Shown here one piece after another: positions 16,228-25,040 of a stretch of DNA of 35,010 bases. The translations under genes were made by a program, and so were the position numbers. The stretch comes from Microvirga arvi. GTDB lineage: Bacteria; Pseudomonadota; Alphaproteobacteria; Rhizobiales; Beijerinckiaceae. Location of the stretch: assembly GCF_016892765.1 (NCBI RefSeq), contig NZ_JAFEMD010000052.1, forward strand, positions 1 to 35,010, read 5' to 3'. Every line of letters begins with the position of its first letter. The first letter of the stretch is position 1. Below the pieces are notes generated by a model. That model was given only the letters and a program-made list of their open reading frames with translations. It searched no databases and had not been told where the DNA came from.

Positions 16228-16370
16228 TCTGTCGATGCAACAATGGATAATTTTTAAAAGAAATTTACCATTTTCTCACCATGCGGCAGCTCAAATGTGC
16301 GGTTTTGAAGGTCAAATCTCCGCGATTTCCCTCAGTTCTGCCGAGAGCGCCCGAAGAGACGGCTTGTCCA

Positions 16371-16397
16371 CAATCGGGGCTAAAGACCGCCCGATTG
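16371..16397 (-). terminator. Hairpin downstream of the chemosensory gene cluster
   Basis: Perfect 8-bp inverted repeat CAATCGGG / CCCGATTG with an 11-nt loop, starting 9 nt beyond the stop of the last kinase gene. There is no U-tract on the minus strand, so termination is uncertain. It may instead stabilise the transcript end. The rest of 16150-16406 holds the dppA leader and no gene that I can support. Confidence 0.4.
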
Positions 16398-16406
16398 CGT
16401 CATGCA

Positions 16407-18308
16407 TCACTGTTCTTTCCGACGGGTCGCCTCGCCCACCTTCATGGCGAGGTCCGTGCGGCTGAAGGGCTTGTGGAGCATAAGGTGACCATACGGCACG
16501 CGCTTGGGATCGGCGTACCCGGTTACGAGCAGGATCCCGAGATCGGACCGGATTTCCCGCGCCTTGTCGGCAAGGTCGGTTCCCGTCATCCCCGGCATGG
16601 CGAAATCCGCGATCAGCACATCGAGCTGGTCGTCCGCCTTCAGGATATCGAGGGCCGAGGATCCGTCGGCCGCCTCCACGACCCGATGGCCCATCTCGGT
16701 CAGGTAGGCGGCGGTTACCGTTCTCACTTCTGCATCGTCATCCACGAGCAGAATGCGAACTTTAGGAGCATCGTCAGCAATGGACCGCTCCTCAAGGGGT
16801 CTGCCGTCCTGTGCCGTCGCGGCGCGCGCGAGGTAGAGTTCCACCGTTGTGCCGACGCCGAGCGTGCTGTGAATCGTCACCGTGCCGCCGGATTGCTGGG
16901 CAAGTCCGTAGACCATGGGAAGGCCCAGGCCCGTGCCCTTGCCGACCTCCTTGGTGGTGAAGAAGGGTTCCAGCACCCGCGCCAAAACTTCCGGCGGAAT
17001 GCCGCTGCCGCTATCGGCGACAGAGATCACCACGTAATCCCCGCTGGTTAGATCGGTGATCCGGCCTTCCTCAACGTCCTCGTTCCGCGTCGAGAGGGTG
17101 AGAACTCCGTTCTCTTCCATGGCATCGCGGGCATTGATGCACAGGTTCAGGATGGCCAGTTCGAGCTGGTCCGGGTCGACCATGGCGGCCCAGAGCTCGT
17201 TCGCGAGATGCCGCTCGATCCGGATCACGCCACCGAGCGTGCGGGTCAGCAGATCGCTCATGCCGGCGATGACCTGGTTCACGTCTACGGCCTGCAGCCG
17301 CAGGTCCCGCTGGCGGCTGAAGCTCAGGAGCCTCTGGGTCAGGGACGCGCCCCGCTCGGCCGCATAGGTGGCGTTCTGAAGAAGACGCGTCAGGCGCGGA
17401 TCGTCGGGAGCGCGGCGCGAGGCGAGGTCGAGGCTGCCGAGCACGGCCATCAGCAAATTGTTGAAGTCGTGGGCCACGCCGCCTGCGAGGGTCCCCAAAG
17501 CCTGCATCTTGTCCGCCTGACGCAGGCGCATTTCCATCAGCTTGCGCTCCGTGATGTCGCGCTCGATGGTGGCTAGGTTCGTAACGGCTCCCGCTTCATC
17601 CAAGATCGGGATGTGGTTGATGAGAAACCACTGCGTCTTGCCGTCTGGCAGGGTGCGCTCCTCGATCACCTCGTCAGGCTGGCGCGCTTCGATGGCCCGG
17701 CGCTCGGCCTCCTCAAGCATCGTCGCCCGCTCAGGCGAGACGTAATCCCTTTCCCTGCGGCCCAGACAGTCGCCGGCCGCGCATCCGAGACTTCTGGCCT
17801 TTCCGGCGTTGAGGCGTACGAAGCGGCCTTCGAGATCCTTGAACGAGATCAGGTCGCCGGTGCTCTCCATCAGGCCGTGCAGGAGGGCACGTTCGGTGTC
17901 GAGTTCCCGGGCCAGCATGCGCCGCTGATAGGCGGCGGCGACCATATTGGAGAGGGCGTTCGGGTCCCAGGGCTTTGGCACATAGGCCATGATGCGGCCC
18001 TTGTTGACCGCGCCGATGACGGCCTTCAGATCCGCATAGCCAGTGAGAAGAATCGCCTCCGCATCCGACACGTTGCGGGCCTTGGCCAGAAACTCGTCGC
18101 CCTGCATCTCCGGCATGCGCTGATCCGAGATGATGATGGCAACGTCCGGCTCATGCCGAAGGATATCCAGGGCTTGGGTGGGGGACGAGGCCGTCAGCAC
18201 CCGATAGTCGTTCTCGAACAGGTCTTCGAGTGCGATCAGGATGTCCGGTTCGTCGTCGACGACCAGGATCGTGCCATTCGTTGAATTCATCTCGCTCGAC
18301 AAGGTCAT
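16407..18308 (-). CDS. Soluble hybrid histidine kinase (REC-PAS-HisKA-HATPase-REC)
   Basis: A 633-residue cytoplasmic kinase with no membrane segment. Domains: receiver 1 at about 13-130 (phospho-acceptor Asp62 in IISDQRMPEMQG, Lys112 in VPKPW); PAS at about 140-255; HisKA with His280 in AGGVAHDFNNLL; HATPase_c at about 375-495 (N-box NLCINARDAM, G1 ADSGSGIP, G2 GKGTGLGLPMV); receiver 2 at about 517-630 (Asp568 in IADFAMPGMTG, Lys613). Both receivers keep their key residues. It overlaps the upstream kinase gene by 4 nt (ATGA) and is the last gene of the chemosensory cluster. It can be phosphorylated at its own N-terminus, presumably by CheA or the preceding kinase, and can pass phosphate to an unknown phosphotransfer protein. 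No DNA-binding or GGDEF output is present. Confidence 0.9.
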   Translation of the reverse strand: MTLSSEMNSTNGTILVVDDEPDILIALEDLFENDYRVLTASSPTQALDILRHEPDVAIIISDQRMPEMQGDEFLAKARNVSDAEAILLTGYADLKAVIGAVNKGRIMAYVPKPWDPNALSNMVAAAYQRRMLARELDTERALLHGLMESTGDLISFKDLEGRFVRLNAGKARSLGCAAGDCLGRRERDYVSPERATMLEEAERRAIEARQPDEVIEERTLPDGKTQWFLINHIPILDEAGAVTNLATIERDITERKLMEMRLRQADKMQALGTLAGGVAHDFNNLLMAVLGSLDLASRRAPDDPRLTRLLQNATYAAERGASLTQRLLSFSRQRDLRLQAVDVNQVIAGMSDLLTRTLGGVIRIERHLANELWAAMVDPDQLELAILNLCINARDAMEENGVLTLSTRNEDVEEGRITDLTSGDYVVISVADSGSGIPPEVLARVLEPFFTTKEVGKGTGLGLPMVYGLAQQSGGTVTIHSTLGVGTTVELYLARAATAQDGRPLEERSIADDAPKVRILLVDDDAEVRTVTAAYLTEMGHRVVEAADGSSALDILKADDQLDVLIADFAMPGMTGTDLADKAREIRSDLGILLVTGYADPKRVPYGHLMLHKPFSRTDLAMKVGEATRRKEQ

Positions 18309-20029
18309 GAAACAGTCTGCCTCGGGATCGTGATGGTGAAGCTGGCCCCGCCGGCCGGCCCCGAACCCACCGTGATCGATCCTTTGTGGGCCTGGACTAC
18401 GCCATAGGCGATGGCCAAGCCAAGTCCGGTTCCAGACCCAACGGGTTTGGTCGTAAAGAACGGTTCGAAGATGCGCTCCCGCAGTTCCGGTGAAATTCCC
18501 GGTCCCGTATCATTGATCCTGATCGTATAGGTTGTTTCGCTGCTCTCGGTTTCAATGTCTATGCCGCCGGTTCCCTTGATCGCATCCGCTGCATTGCCGA
18601 CGATGTTCATCACGACCTGGTTGAGAAGGGCAGGCGAGCAATAGAGGTCCGGAACCGCGTTGTAGCGCCGGCGCACGTCGATCCGGGTGCCCAGCTTGTA
18701 GCCCAGGAGGGCCAGCACGGTCTCAATGGATTCGGGCACGTTGACGGTCTGGAAGTCGCCCTCGTCAAGGCGCGAGAAGCGCCGAAGGTTGAGAACGAGT
18801 TCCTGGATCCGGCCGAGCCCAAGCTTCATGGCGGCGATTCGGTCGCGGGATTTCTGAACCTGCCGCTCGAGCCCGGCCTCCGGGGGCAGCTTGGCGGCGA
18901 TCTCGGTGAGCAGCCGTTCGACCGTTCCCTGGTGGGCCTGGATAAAGGCGAGGGGATTGTTGATCTCGTGAGCGATGCCGGCCACCAGCTCGCCGAGGGA
19001 AGCCATCTTGGCGGCCTGGACGAGTTGGGCCTGGGTTCCCTTCAGGAGGTCGTTGGCCTCCTCCAGCTCGCGGTTTGCCTTGGCGAGAGCCTCGGCCGAA
19101 GCTGCCTCGGCCCGGGCGCTGGCAAGGGCGAGTTCCCGCTCGCGCAGTTCCGCCTCGATGCGCCAGTTCTCGTCCTGCATGAGCTTGCGCCTGACGAGCG
19201 CGCGGATGCGCACCCGCATTCCGTCGGCTTCGATGCTGGAGGGAACGATGTCGTCCACGCCCGCGGCAAAGGCGCGGGCATGCAGATTCCCACCCTCCTC
19301 GTTGCCGAGGCCCACGATGGCAAAGCTTGGGGCATCCGTTCCGGGGAGGGGCGCCAAGCCCCGGTAGAGGTTGAGCTGGCGGCACAGCGCGATGCCGTCG
19401 AAGCCTGGGCTCAGCAGGTTGACCAGAATGCAGTCCCAGGTGGCATTCGCAGAGTGGATGAGCCGGAGAGTCTCGGCAGGGCTTGGTGCCACCGTGACCG
19501 CATAGCCTTCCCGGGCCAGCATGTCCTGGAGATAGGTGCGGCGGGTCGGGCTGTCGTCCACGATCAGGATGCAGGCCCGGCGGAACGTTCCGAAGCTCGG
19601 GGATTGCCGCTCTTCTCGCAAATCGCCGATCGGCAGCGAGCGTCGGCGCAGAAGGGCCTTGATGCGCAGGATGATCAGTTCCTGCTCGGCGGATTTGGAG
19701 ATGTAGGCGTCCGCGCCGCTCTCCAGCCCCTGGCGCTCGACGGTGCGCTCCCGGGCTTCCGTAAGCATGATGACCGGAATGGCGCGGGTGCGCACATTCA
19801 GGCGCATCTGACGGGTCAGCTCGTCACCGTTCATGCCCGGCAGGTGGTAATCAGCGATGACGAGATCGGGGAGCTTCCTGTTCAGGCCGTCGAGGGCGGC
19901 CTCCGCGGTCGAGCGCCAGGACACAAGGAAGCCGTTCGTCTCCAGGATGTGGCGCAACTGCAGCGCCTGGGTCTCGGAATCCTCGACCAGCAGGATCTCG
20001 GCGGCCTGAGTCATGGAACCTGCGCTCAT
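18305..20029 (-). CDS. Soluble histidine kinase with tandem receivers (REC-pseudoREC-HisKA-HATPase)
   Basis: A 574-residue cytoplasmic protein. Receiver 1 is at about 10-128 with Asp60 in VIADYHLPGMNG and Lys112 in YISKS. The second receiver-like domain, at about 152-280, keeps the LIVDDS acidic pair, but the acceptor position is Asn204 (ILVNLLSPGFDG) and the conserved Lys is Ser (IVPSS), so it should not be phosphorylated. A coiled-coil at about 285-335 leads to HisKA with His354 in AGIAHEINNPLAF. HATPase_c covers about 430-570 (N-box NIVGNAADAI, G1 NDTGPGIS, G2 GSGTGLGLAI). The REC-REC' layout recalls PleD, but with a kinase in place of GGDEF. It overlaps cheB and the next kinase by 4 nt each. 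It is the likely recipient of CheA phosphate, by position and by its lack of any sensor domain. Confidence 0.9.
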   Translation of the reverse strand: MSAGSMTQAAEILLVEDSETQALQLRHILETNGFLVSWRSTAEAALDGLNRKLPDLVIADYHLPGMNGDELTRQMRLNVRTRAIPVIMLTEARERTVERQGLESGADAYISKSAEQELIILRIKALLRRRSLPIGDLREERQSPSFGTFRRACILIVDDSPTRRTYLQDMLAREGYAVTVAPSPAETLRLIHSANATWDCILVNLLSPGFDGIALCRQLNLYRGLAPLPGTDAPSFAIVGLGNEEGGNLHARAFAAGVDDIVPSSIEADGMRVRIRALVRRKLMQDENWRIEAELRERELALASARAEAASAEALAKANRELEEANDLLKGTQAQLVQAAKMASLGELVAGIAHEINNPLAFIQAHQGTVERLLTEIAAKLPPEAGLERQVQKSRDRIAAMKLGLGRIQELVLNLRRFSRLDEGDFQTVNVPESIETVLALLGYKLGTRIDVRRRYNAVPDLYCSPALLNQVVMNIVGNAADAIKGTGGIDIETESSETTYTIRINDTGPGISPELRERIFEPFFTTKPVGSGTGLGLAIAYGVVQAHKGSITVGSGPAGGASFTITIPRQTVS

Positions 20030-21102
20030 TCACCTTCTCCCCGGGCCAAGCGCAGGATGCGGGGCGCAATCAGGTCGAGAGGCAGGCTGACACTGACGCC
20101 GCCCAGGCGAACTGCCGCAGCCGGCATGCCGTAAACGACGGCGGTGCTTTCATCCTCCGCCACCGCATAGCCACCGGCCTGGCGCATCTCGACGAGGCCC
20201 TGCGCACCGTCCTCGCCCATGCCGGTGAGGATCACGCCGAGGCTTCTGCGGCCGGCCGAGCGCGCCATCGACTGAAACAGCAGGGTCGCCGAGGGCCTCT
20301 GGTTACCGAACGGCGGCTCGGCGCTCATCGTCAGCGTGCCTGCAGGGGAGAGAAGCAGGTGCCGGTCGCCCGGAGCGACATAAACCCGGCCCGGGGTTGG
20401 GATCTCCCGATCCTGGGCCAGGCGCACCTCAAGGGGCACCAGCCCGTTCAGCCAGGAGGCAAACCCCTCCATGAAGGCAGCGCCCATGTGCTGGACGAGG
20501 AGGATCGGAAGCGGGAAGTCCCGCGGCAGAGCACTCAGAACCCTCGCGAGCGCAGGCGGTCCGCCGGTGGAAGCGGCGATGCCCATGATGCTCGGCCGGG
20601 CCGGGCTCCATTCCGGTTCACGCCTGGGCGCCCAGGAGACCTGGGCTTCGCGCCAGGGCGCGAACGAGCGCTGCCGGACCACGGGTACCTGGCTCATGAT
20701 GTAGAGCTGGGTGCAGATGGTGCTGGCAATAGCCGCATAGCCGGCGCTGGAGAGGCCGACCGGCTTCTCCACCACCGTCAGCGCACCGGCCCGCAGCGCA
20801 TTCATGGAGATCTTGAGAGAGGAATCCTCGATGCTGTCGGCAATCACCACGATGGGAGTGGGTTGCTCGGACATGATCTTGCGGGTCGCTTCCAGCCCAT
20901 CCATTCCGGGCAGGCGGATGTCCATGGAGATCACATCCGGCCGGACACGGCCGATCTCCCGAAGCGCCTCCTCCGCCGAACTGACGGCGGCGGCCACGAC
21001 CAGACGCGGGTCGCTGGCAATGATGTGCACGAGCAATTGACGGACGACGAGGGAATCCTCGACGACCATGACCCGGACCGGCGGCTGAGGCGCCATACTC
21101 AT
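20026..21102 (-). CDS. cheB: Chemosensory protein-glutamate methylesterase CheB
   Basis: A 358-residue CheB: receiver at about 9-125 (Asp61 in ISMDIRLPGMDG, Lys113) joined by a linker to the methylesterase domain at about 170-358. The catalytic triad is Ser178 in GIAASTGGPPAL, His205 in LVQHMG and Asp298 in LTGMGEDGA. The start at 21102 (MSMAPQPP) is chosen over an upstream ATG because it sits 10 nt after the cheA stop and just before the receiver. The protein removes methyl groups from, or deamidates, the MCP encoded in the same cluster, giving adaptation by feedback from CheA. It overlaps the next gene by 4 nt. It corresponds to WspF in the Wsp system. Confidence 0.92.
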   Translation of the reverse strand: MSMAPQPPVRVMVVEDSLVVRQLLVHIIASDPRLVVAAAVSSAEEALREIGRVRPDVISMDIRLPGMDGLEATRKIMSEQPTPIVVIADSIEDSSLKISMNALRAGALTVVEKPVGLSSAGYAAIASTICTQLYIMSQVPVVRQRSFAPWREAQVSWAPRREPEWSPARPSIMGIAASTGGPPALARVLSALPRDFPLPILLVQHMGAAFMEGFASWLNGLVPLEVRLAQDREIPTPGRVYVAPGDRHLLLSPAGTLTMSAEPPFGNQRPSATLLFQSMARSAGRRSLGVILTGMGEDGAQGLVEMRQAGGYAVAEDESTAVVYGMPAAAVRLGGVSVSLPLDLIAPRILRLARGEGE

Positions 21103-21112
21103 CACACGCAAC

Positions 21113-23335
21113 TCACAACATCTGTCCGATCGTGGCCAGCAACTCGCGCTGATCGAACTTCTGCTTGGTAATATAGGCGCTCGCACCCAGATCGAGACCC
21201 TTGCGGACATCTTCCGGATTAGCACGCGAGGTCATCAGGATCACGGGAAGGGTGAAGAATCTCGGTTCGTTCTTGATCGCCTGCAGCAGGCCGAAGCCGT
21301 CCATGCGCGGCATTTCCACGTCGGCGATGACCAGATCGATCACGGCGTCGCCCGAGCGCAGCACATTCAAGGCATCGATGCCGTCAACGCTGAGGAGAAC
21401 CTCGTAGCCCTGCGCCTCCAGGATGCTCTTCTCCAGGGTGCGGGTGGTAATGGAATCGTCGACCACGAGAATCGTCCTGGCCTGCCGATCCTCCTCAGGA
21501 AGCGTTCGGGTGAGGCCCAGACCGCCTGCGGCAAGCCGGCCTTCGTTCCGGATCCAATACTCGATCAGACGGTCGGGGCTGAGGACGAGGGCCGGCATCT
21601 CATTTTCCAGAAGCACGGTTCCGGAGACGAGTTCGCTTAGGCCGATCGCCTGGACATCACTGACAAGCATCGTCCGCACATCGTGGAACGCGTCGACGGC
21701 AAGGGCGCAGGTGCGGGAGCCGTGGCGGACGAGAACGGCCTTCACGTGTCCGGCCTCGGTCGGGAGGGGGGCATTCGGGGATCCTGTCAGGGCCGCAAGG
21801 GCAACGATCGGAACGATAACGTCCCGGCCCCCGATCTCGATCCGGGTCGCCGGGCGGCCTTCCACACTTTCCAGGGCCTCCGCTCGCAGGCGCAGAAGGC
21901 GCTCCACGGAATGGGCGGGCAGGCCGAACATGCGGCCTTCCGCCTCGAGCAGCAGCAGCGGCTGGCGTGCGGCGGTGAAGGGCACGTTCAGGAGAACCTC
22001 CGTGCCGTGGGGAAAGCGGGGCCTGAGCAGGACGGAACCCTGCAGCCTGCGCACGGCTTCCGCCACGACGGAAAGACCGATGCCCCGGCCCGACAGCCGG
22101 TCGACCTCGCCCGCCGTCGAGAAGCCGGGCGCAAAGACGAGGGAGAGCAATTGGTCCATCATCGGTGGCGGGTGGCCTGGGCCTCTGGGCTGGAGCAGTC
22201 CGCGCTCGATGGCGACCTGCTCGATGCGGGCGAGATCGGGGCCGCGTCCGTCGTCACGGATGCCGATCACAAGGCGCCCGCCGCGCGATGCCAGCTCCAG
22301 GGTGATCTCGGCCCTCTCCGGCTTGCCCTTGGCGATCCGCTCTTCCGGTGGCTCGGCCCCATGGCTCACCGCATTGCGCAGGAGGTGCATCACGGGATCC
22401 TTCAAGGCCTGGAGGACCTGCCGGTCGACCTGGATGTCGAGGCCGATGCTGCGCACCTGCACGTCTCGCCCCGCCTTGCGGGCGATCTCGCGCACCATGT
22501 GCCCGAAGCCGCCGAAAACCGTCTCCGCCGAGACGAGAGACACCCGGTCGATGTTGTCCCGCACTTGGCGCGCGGCTTGCTCGATGGACCAGCTCGACTG
22601 TCTCCGTTCGCGCGCCATGGCAGAGAGCCTGCGGAACAAGGCGTTCAGGCCCTGATCGAAGTCGCGCAAGCGCGGGGCAAACGAGACGGTGCTGCGCTGT
22701 GTGACAGTCAGCCCCTGCTGTGCAGCCGCGCCAGGGGCGTTCATCTGCGCATGAAGCTGATCCCAGCTCCGCCTCAGGCCGCGGACCTCAAGCTCGATCT
22801 GTCGCAACACATCATCCAGGCTTTCGTTCGCCTGCAGCTCCGTCAGGAGCTGGTGCATGGAGGAGGAGAGTTCCTCCATCTGCCCGGTCGCCACGCGCAG
22901 ATATGATCCGGCTTCGACAGGAGCGACCGCCTCGACCTTCGGAGACGAGACATCCGGTTCATGGGTTGTCTGTGCCGATGCCGTAGCCTGTTGCGCCTGC
23001 GCCGGAGCCGGAGCTGTTGACGGTTTCAGGACATCGGCAACGAGATCCTCGATCAGATCCAAGTTGCGCCGCACCGTCGTGATCGCCGGCTCGTCGAGGG
23101 GTTTCTGCCCCTCCAGAACCTGGGAGAAGAGTGTCTCAAGCTGGTGTGCGACCTCCTCGACGGCAGGCAGGTCGACGGCACGGGCCGCCCCCTTCAGGCT
23201 GTGCGCGCGACGAAAGACATCCGTCAGGTCGATCTCGCCCTGGCTCGCATGGTCGAGCGCAGACCGGATCGCATGAAGATGCTCCCGATGCTCCGCCTCG
23301 AAGGCTGCCAGCAGCTGCTTGCGGATGTCCGTCAC
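21113..23335 (-). CDS. cheA: Hybrid chemosensory kinase CheA with C-terminal receiver
   Basis: A 740-residue CheA-REC. Domains: Hpt at about 1-105 with His45 in RRAHSLKGAARAV; a Gln/Ala/Pro-rich linker at 105-140; dimerisation region to about 265; HATPase at about 270-455 (N-box HLLRNAVSHGAE, G1 DDGRGPD, G2 GRGIGLSV); CheW-like at about 458-595; receiver at about 620-740 with Asp672 in VIADVEMPRMDG and Lys724. The fused receiver matches WspE and other alternative-function kinases and may act as a phosphate sink or relay. The start codon is GTG, 27 nt after the MCP stop, with GGAG about 11 nt upstream. The linker is short, and I see no clear separate P2 domain. It reads ligand state through the MCP and the two CheW couplers. 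Confidence 0.93.
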   Translation of the reverse strand: MTDIRKQLLAAFEAEHREHLHAIRSALDHASQGEIDLTDVFRRAHSLKGAARAVDLPAVEEVAHQLETLFSQVLEGQKPLDEPAITTVRRNLDLIEDLVADVLKPSTAPAPAQAQQATASAQTTHEPDVSSPKVEAVAPVEAGSYLRVATGQMEELSSSMHQLLTELQANESLDDVLRQIELEVRGLRRSWDQLHAQMNAPGAAAQQGLTVTQRSTVSFAPRLRDFDQGLNALFRRLSAMARERRQSSWSIEQAARQVRDNIDRVSLVSAETVFGGFGHMVREIARKAGRDVQVRSIGLDIQVDRQVLQALKDPVMHLLRNAVSHGAEPPEERIAKGKPERAEITLELASRGGRLVIGIRDDGRGPDLARIEQVAIERGLLQPRGPGHPPPMMDQLLSLVFAPGFSTAGEVDRLSGRGIGLSVVAEAVRRLQGSVLLRPRFPHGTEVLLNVPFTAARQPLLLLEAEGRMFGLPAHSVERLLRLRAEALESVEGRPATRIEIGGRDVIVPIVALAALTGSPNAPLPTEAGHVKAVLVRHGSRTCALAVDAFHDVRTMLVSDVQAIGLSELVSGTVLLENEMPALVLSPDRLIEYWIRNEGRLAAGGLGLTRTLPEEDRQARTILVVDDSITTRTLEKSILEAQGYEVLLSVDGIDALNVLRSGDAVIDLVIADVEMPRMDGFGLLQAIKNEPRFFTLPVILMTSRANPEDVRKGLDLGASAYITKQKFDQRELLATIGQML

Positions 23336-23362
23336 GATGCGCGCATCTCCATTCCCGCCGGG

Positions 23363-25039
23363 TTACAGCCGGTAGCGTTCGGCCAGGCCGAGGAGCTGCT
23401 GTGAGAGCTGGGACAGATTGGCCGCTGCCGTATCGAGCTGGCGGGTGCCGGCAGCGGTCTGCTGGCTCGCCTGCCGTATGTTCTGCAGCGCGCCCATCAC
23501 CTGCTCGATGCCGAGCTGCTGCTGATTGGTGGAGGCCACGATCTGCTGAAAGGTCTGCACGCTCTCCTGGATCTGGCTCGAAATGCCGGTGATGGTCTGC
23601 TGCGTAATGTCGGTGCGCTCCTTGCCGGCGCCGACGCGCTTGACGGCTTCTTCCGTCAGCATCACCGACGAGTTGATGCCGCGCTGGATGTCGCCCAGGA
23701 TCGAGCGCACCTGCATCGTGGCATCCTTCGCCTGATCGGCGAGCGTCTTCATCTCGGAGGCGACCACGGCGAAGCTGCGGCCGTGCTCTCCGGCTGCCGC
23801 CGCCTCGATGGCGGCGTTGAGGGCCAGAAGATGCGTGCGCTCGGATATGTCGTTGACCGATGCGATGATCTCGCCAACGGCCTGCGTCTTCTCGCTCAGA
23901 GCCACGATGTTCTCCGCCACCGCCTCGGCCTGTTCCCGAATCGCATCCATGGCGCGCGCAGTGTCGTCGACCGCCTGCAGGCCGGCCATGCTCGTCTGCG
24001 CGGCGGCCTGTGCGGAGGCGATGACCTCCTGCGCACGCTTCCCGATCTGCGTTCCCGAATGGGTGATCTCGTCGACGGTCGCGGCAGTTTCCTGAACGGC
24101 GGCGAGCTGCTCCTCGACGGAGGCCGCCTGCTCCTGGGTCGAGGCGCGGATTTCCGCTGCTGCGGCGTTCAGGTTCTCGGTCGCCTCGCGACTCTGCCGT
24201 GCGAGCTGCCGCAGACTTTCGACCATGGCATTGAGCGTCGTGCCGAGATGACCGATCTCGTCCTTGCCCGTGACGGCCATCTGGCCGCCCAGCTCTCCGC
24301 GCCCGACCCGCTCGACGAAAGCCATGAAGGCGTTCAGCGGGCCGGTGATGGACGAACGCAGGGCATAGGTGATCAGGACGCTCAGGAGCGCTGCACCGGC
24401 CATTGCCATGATGATCGACGTGCGGCTCTGGTCATAAACCTCGCTTACCCGCCGCTGTCCGAGCGCGATGACTTCACTGAGGGTGCCCCTGGCCTGATCA
24501 AGATTTCGGTTCCAGGCGTCGCGGCTGGTATTGAGGGCGCTCTGGGTGGCTGGCACGGCGACAAGGTCGTTGTTCTGCAGGGCTGCGTATTGCCGCTCCG
24601 TGGCAGCGCGCAGCTGGCGCAGCTCGCTGTTCGCACGGGTAAGAAACTCCGAAATCCGGCGCCAGGCATCACCTCTCTGCGTCGTAAGAGAGCGCGCGGC
24701 ATAGTCGTTGGCGGTCGCGATGGTCTGCGCCAGGGATTGCTCGGTTGCAAGCGCTTGCTGTTCCCAGGCGCGGATCAGATCCTCACCGGTCGTCTGTTGC
24801 TGGCCTGCCGACCGCAGAAGGAAGCGGGACAGGATTTCCTCCCGCACCCCGCGCATGGTGTTCTGCTGATCGCCGATGCTTTCGATCTGGCGCATCATGG
24901 TCAGATCGCGTGCAACGATAGTCTCCGTCGATTGGCGAACATCATCAAGCTGGTTCAAGGCGTAAAGACCAAGCCCGATCATGAGGGCGACAATGACGGC
25001 GAAGCCGAGAAGAATGCGGTTGGCGATCGAGATCGTCAC
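23363..25039 (-). CDS. Methyl-accepting chemotaxis protein
   Basis: A 558-residue transmembrane receptor. Helix 1 is at about 8-28 and helix 2 at about 208-227, bounding a periplasmic four-helix-type sensor of about 180 residues. HAMP follows (about 228-281), then a cytoplasmic signalling domain whose hairpin tip is at about 395-425 (HLLALNAAIEAAAAGEHG). The start is GTG at 25039. GGAG lies 7 nt upstream and the codon follows the cheW stop by one base, whereas the longer frame from 25141 lies inside cheW and lacks a membrane-leading sequence. It corresponds to WspA, whose topology is the same. The C-terminus ends ERYRL without a CheR-tethering pentapeptide. The ligand is unknown; envelope or surface sensing is inferred only from the Wsp parallel. 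Confidence 0.92.
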   Translation of the reverse strand: MTISIANRILLGFAVIVALMIGLGLYALNQLDDVRQSTETIVARDLTMMRQIESIGDQQNTMRGVREEILSRFLLRSAGQQQTTGEDLIRAWEQQALATEQSLAQTIATANDYAARSLTTQRGDAWRRISEFLTRANSELRQLRAATERQYAALQNNDLVAVPATQSALNTSRDAWNRNLDQARGTLSEVIALGQRRVSEVYDQSRTSIIMAMAGAALLSVLITYALRSSITGPLNAFMAFVERVGRGELGGQMAVTGKDEIGHLGTTLNAMVESLRQLARQSREATENLNAAAAEIRASTQEQAASVEEQLAAVQETAATVDEITHSGTQIGKRAQEVIASAQAAAQTSMAGLQAVDDTARAMDAIREQAEAVAENIVALSEKTQAVGEIIASVNDISERTHLLALNAAIEAAAAGEHGRSFAVVASEMKTLADQAKDATMQVRSILGDIQRGINSSVMLTEEAVKRVGAGKERTDITQQTITGISSQIQESVQTFQQIVASTNQQQLGIEQVMGALQNIRQASQQTAAGTRQLDTAAANLSQLSQQLLGLAERYRL

Positions 25040-25040
25040 G

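Noticed and set aside
20026..21225. Longer cheB start at the ATG ending 21225
   Set aside because: The first ~41 residues lie within cheA and have no receiver homology; the start at 21102 directly precedes the receiver.
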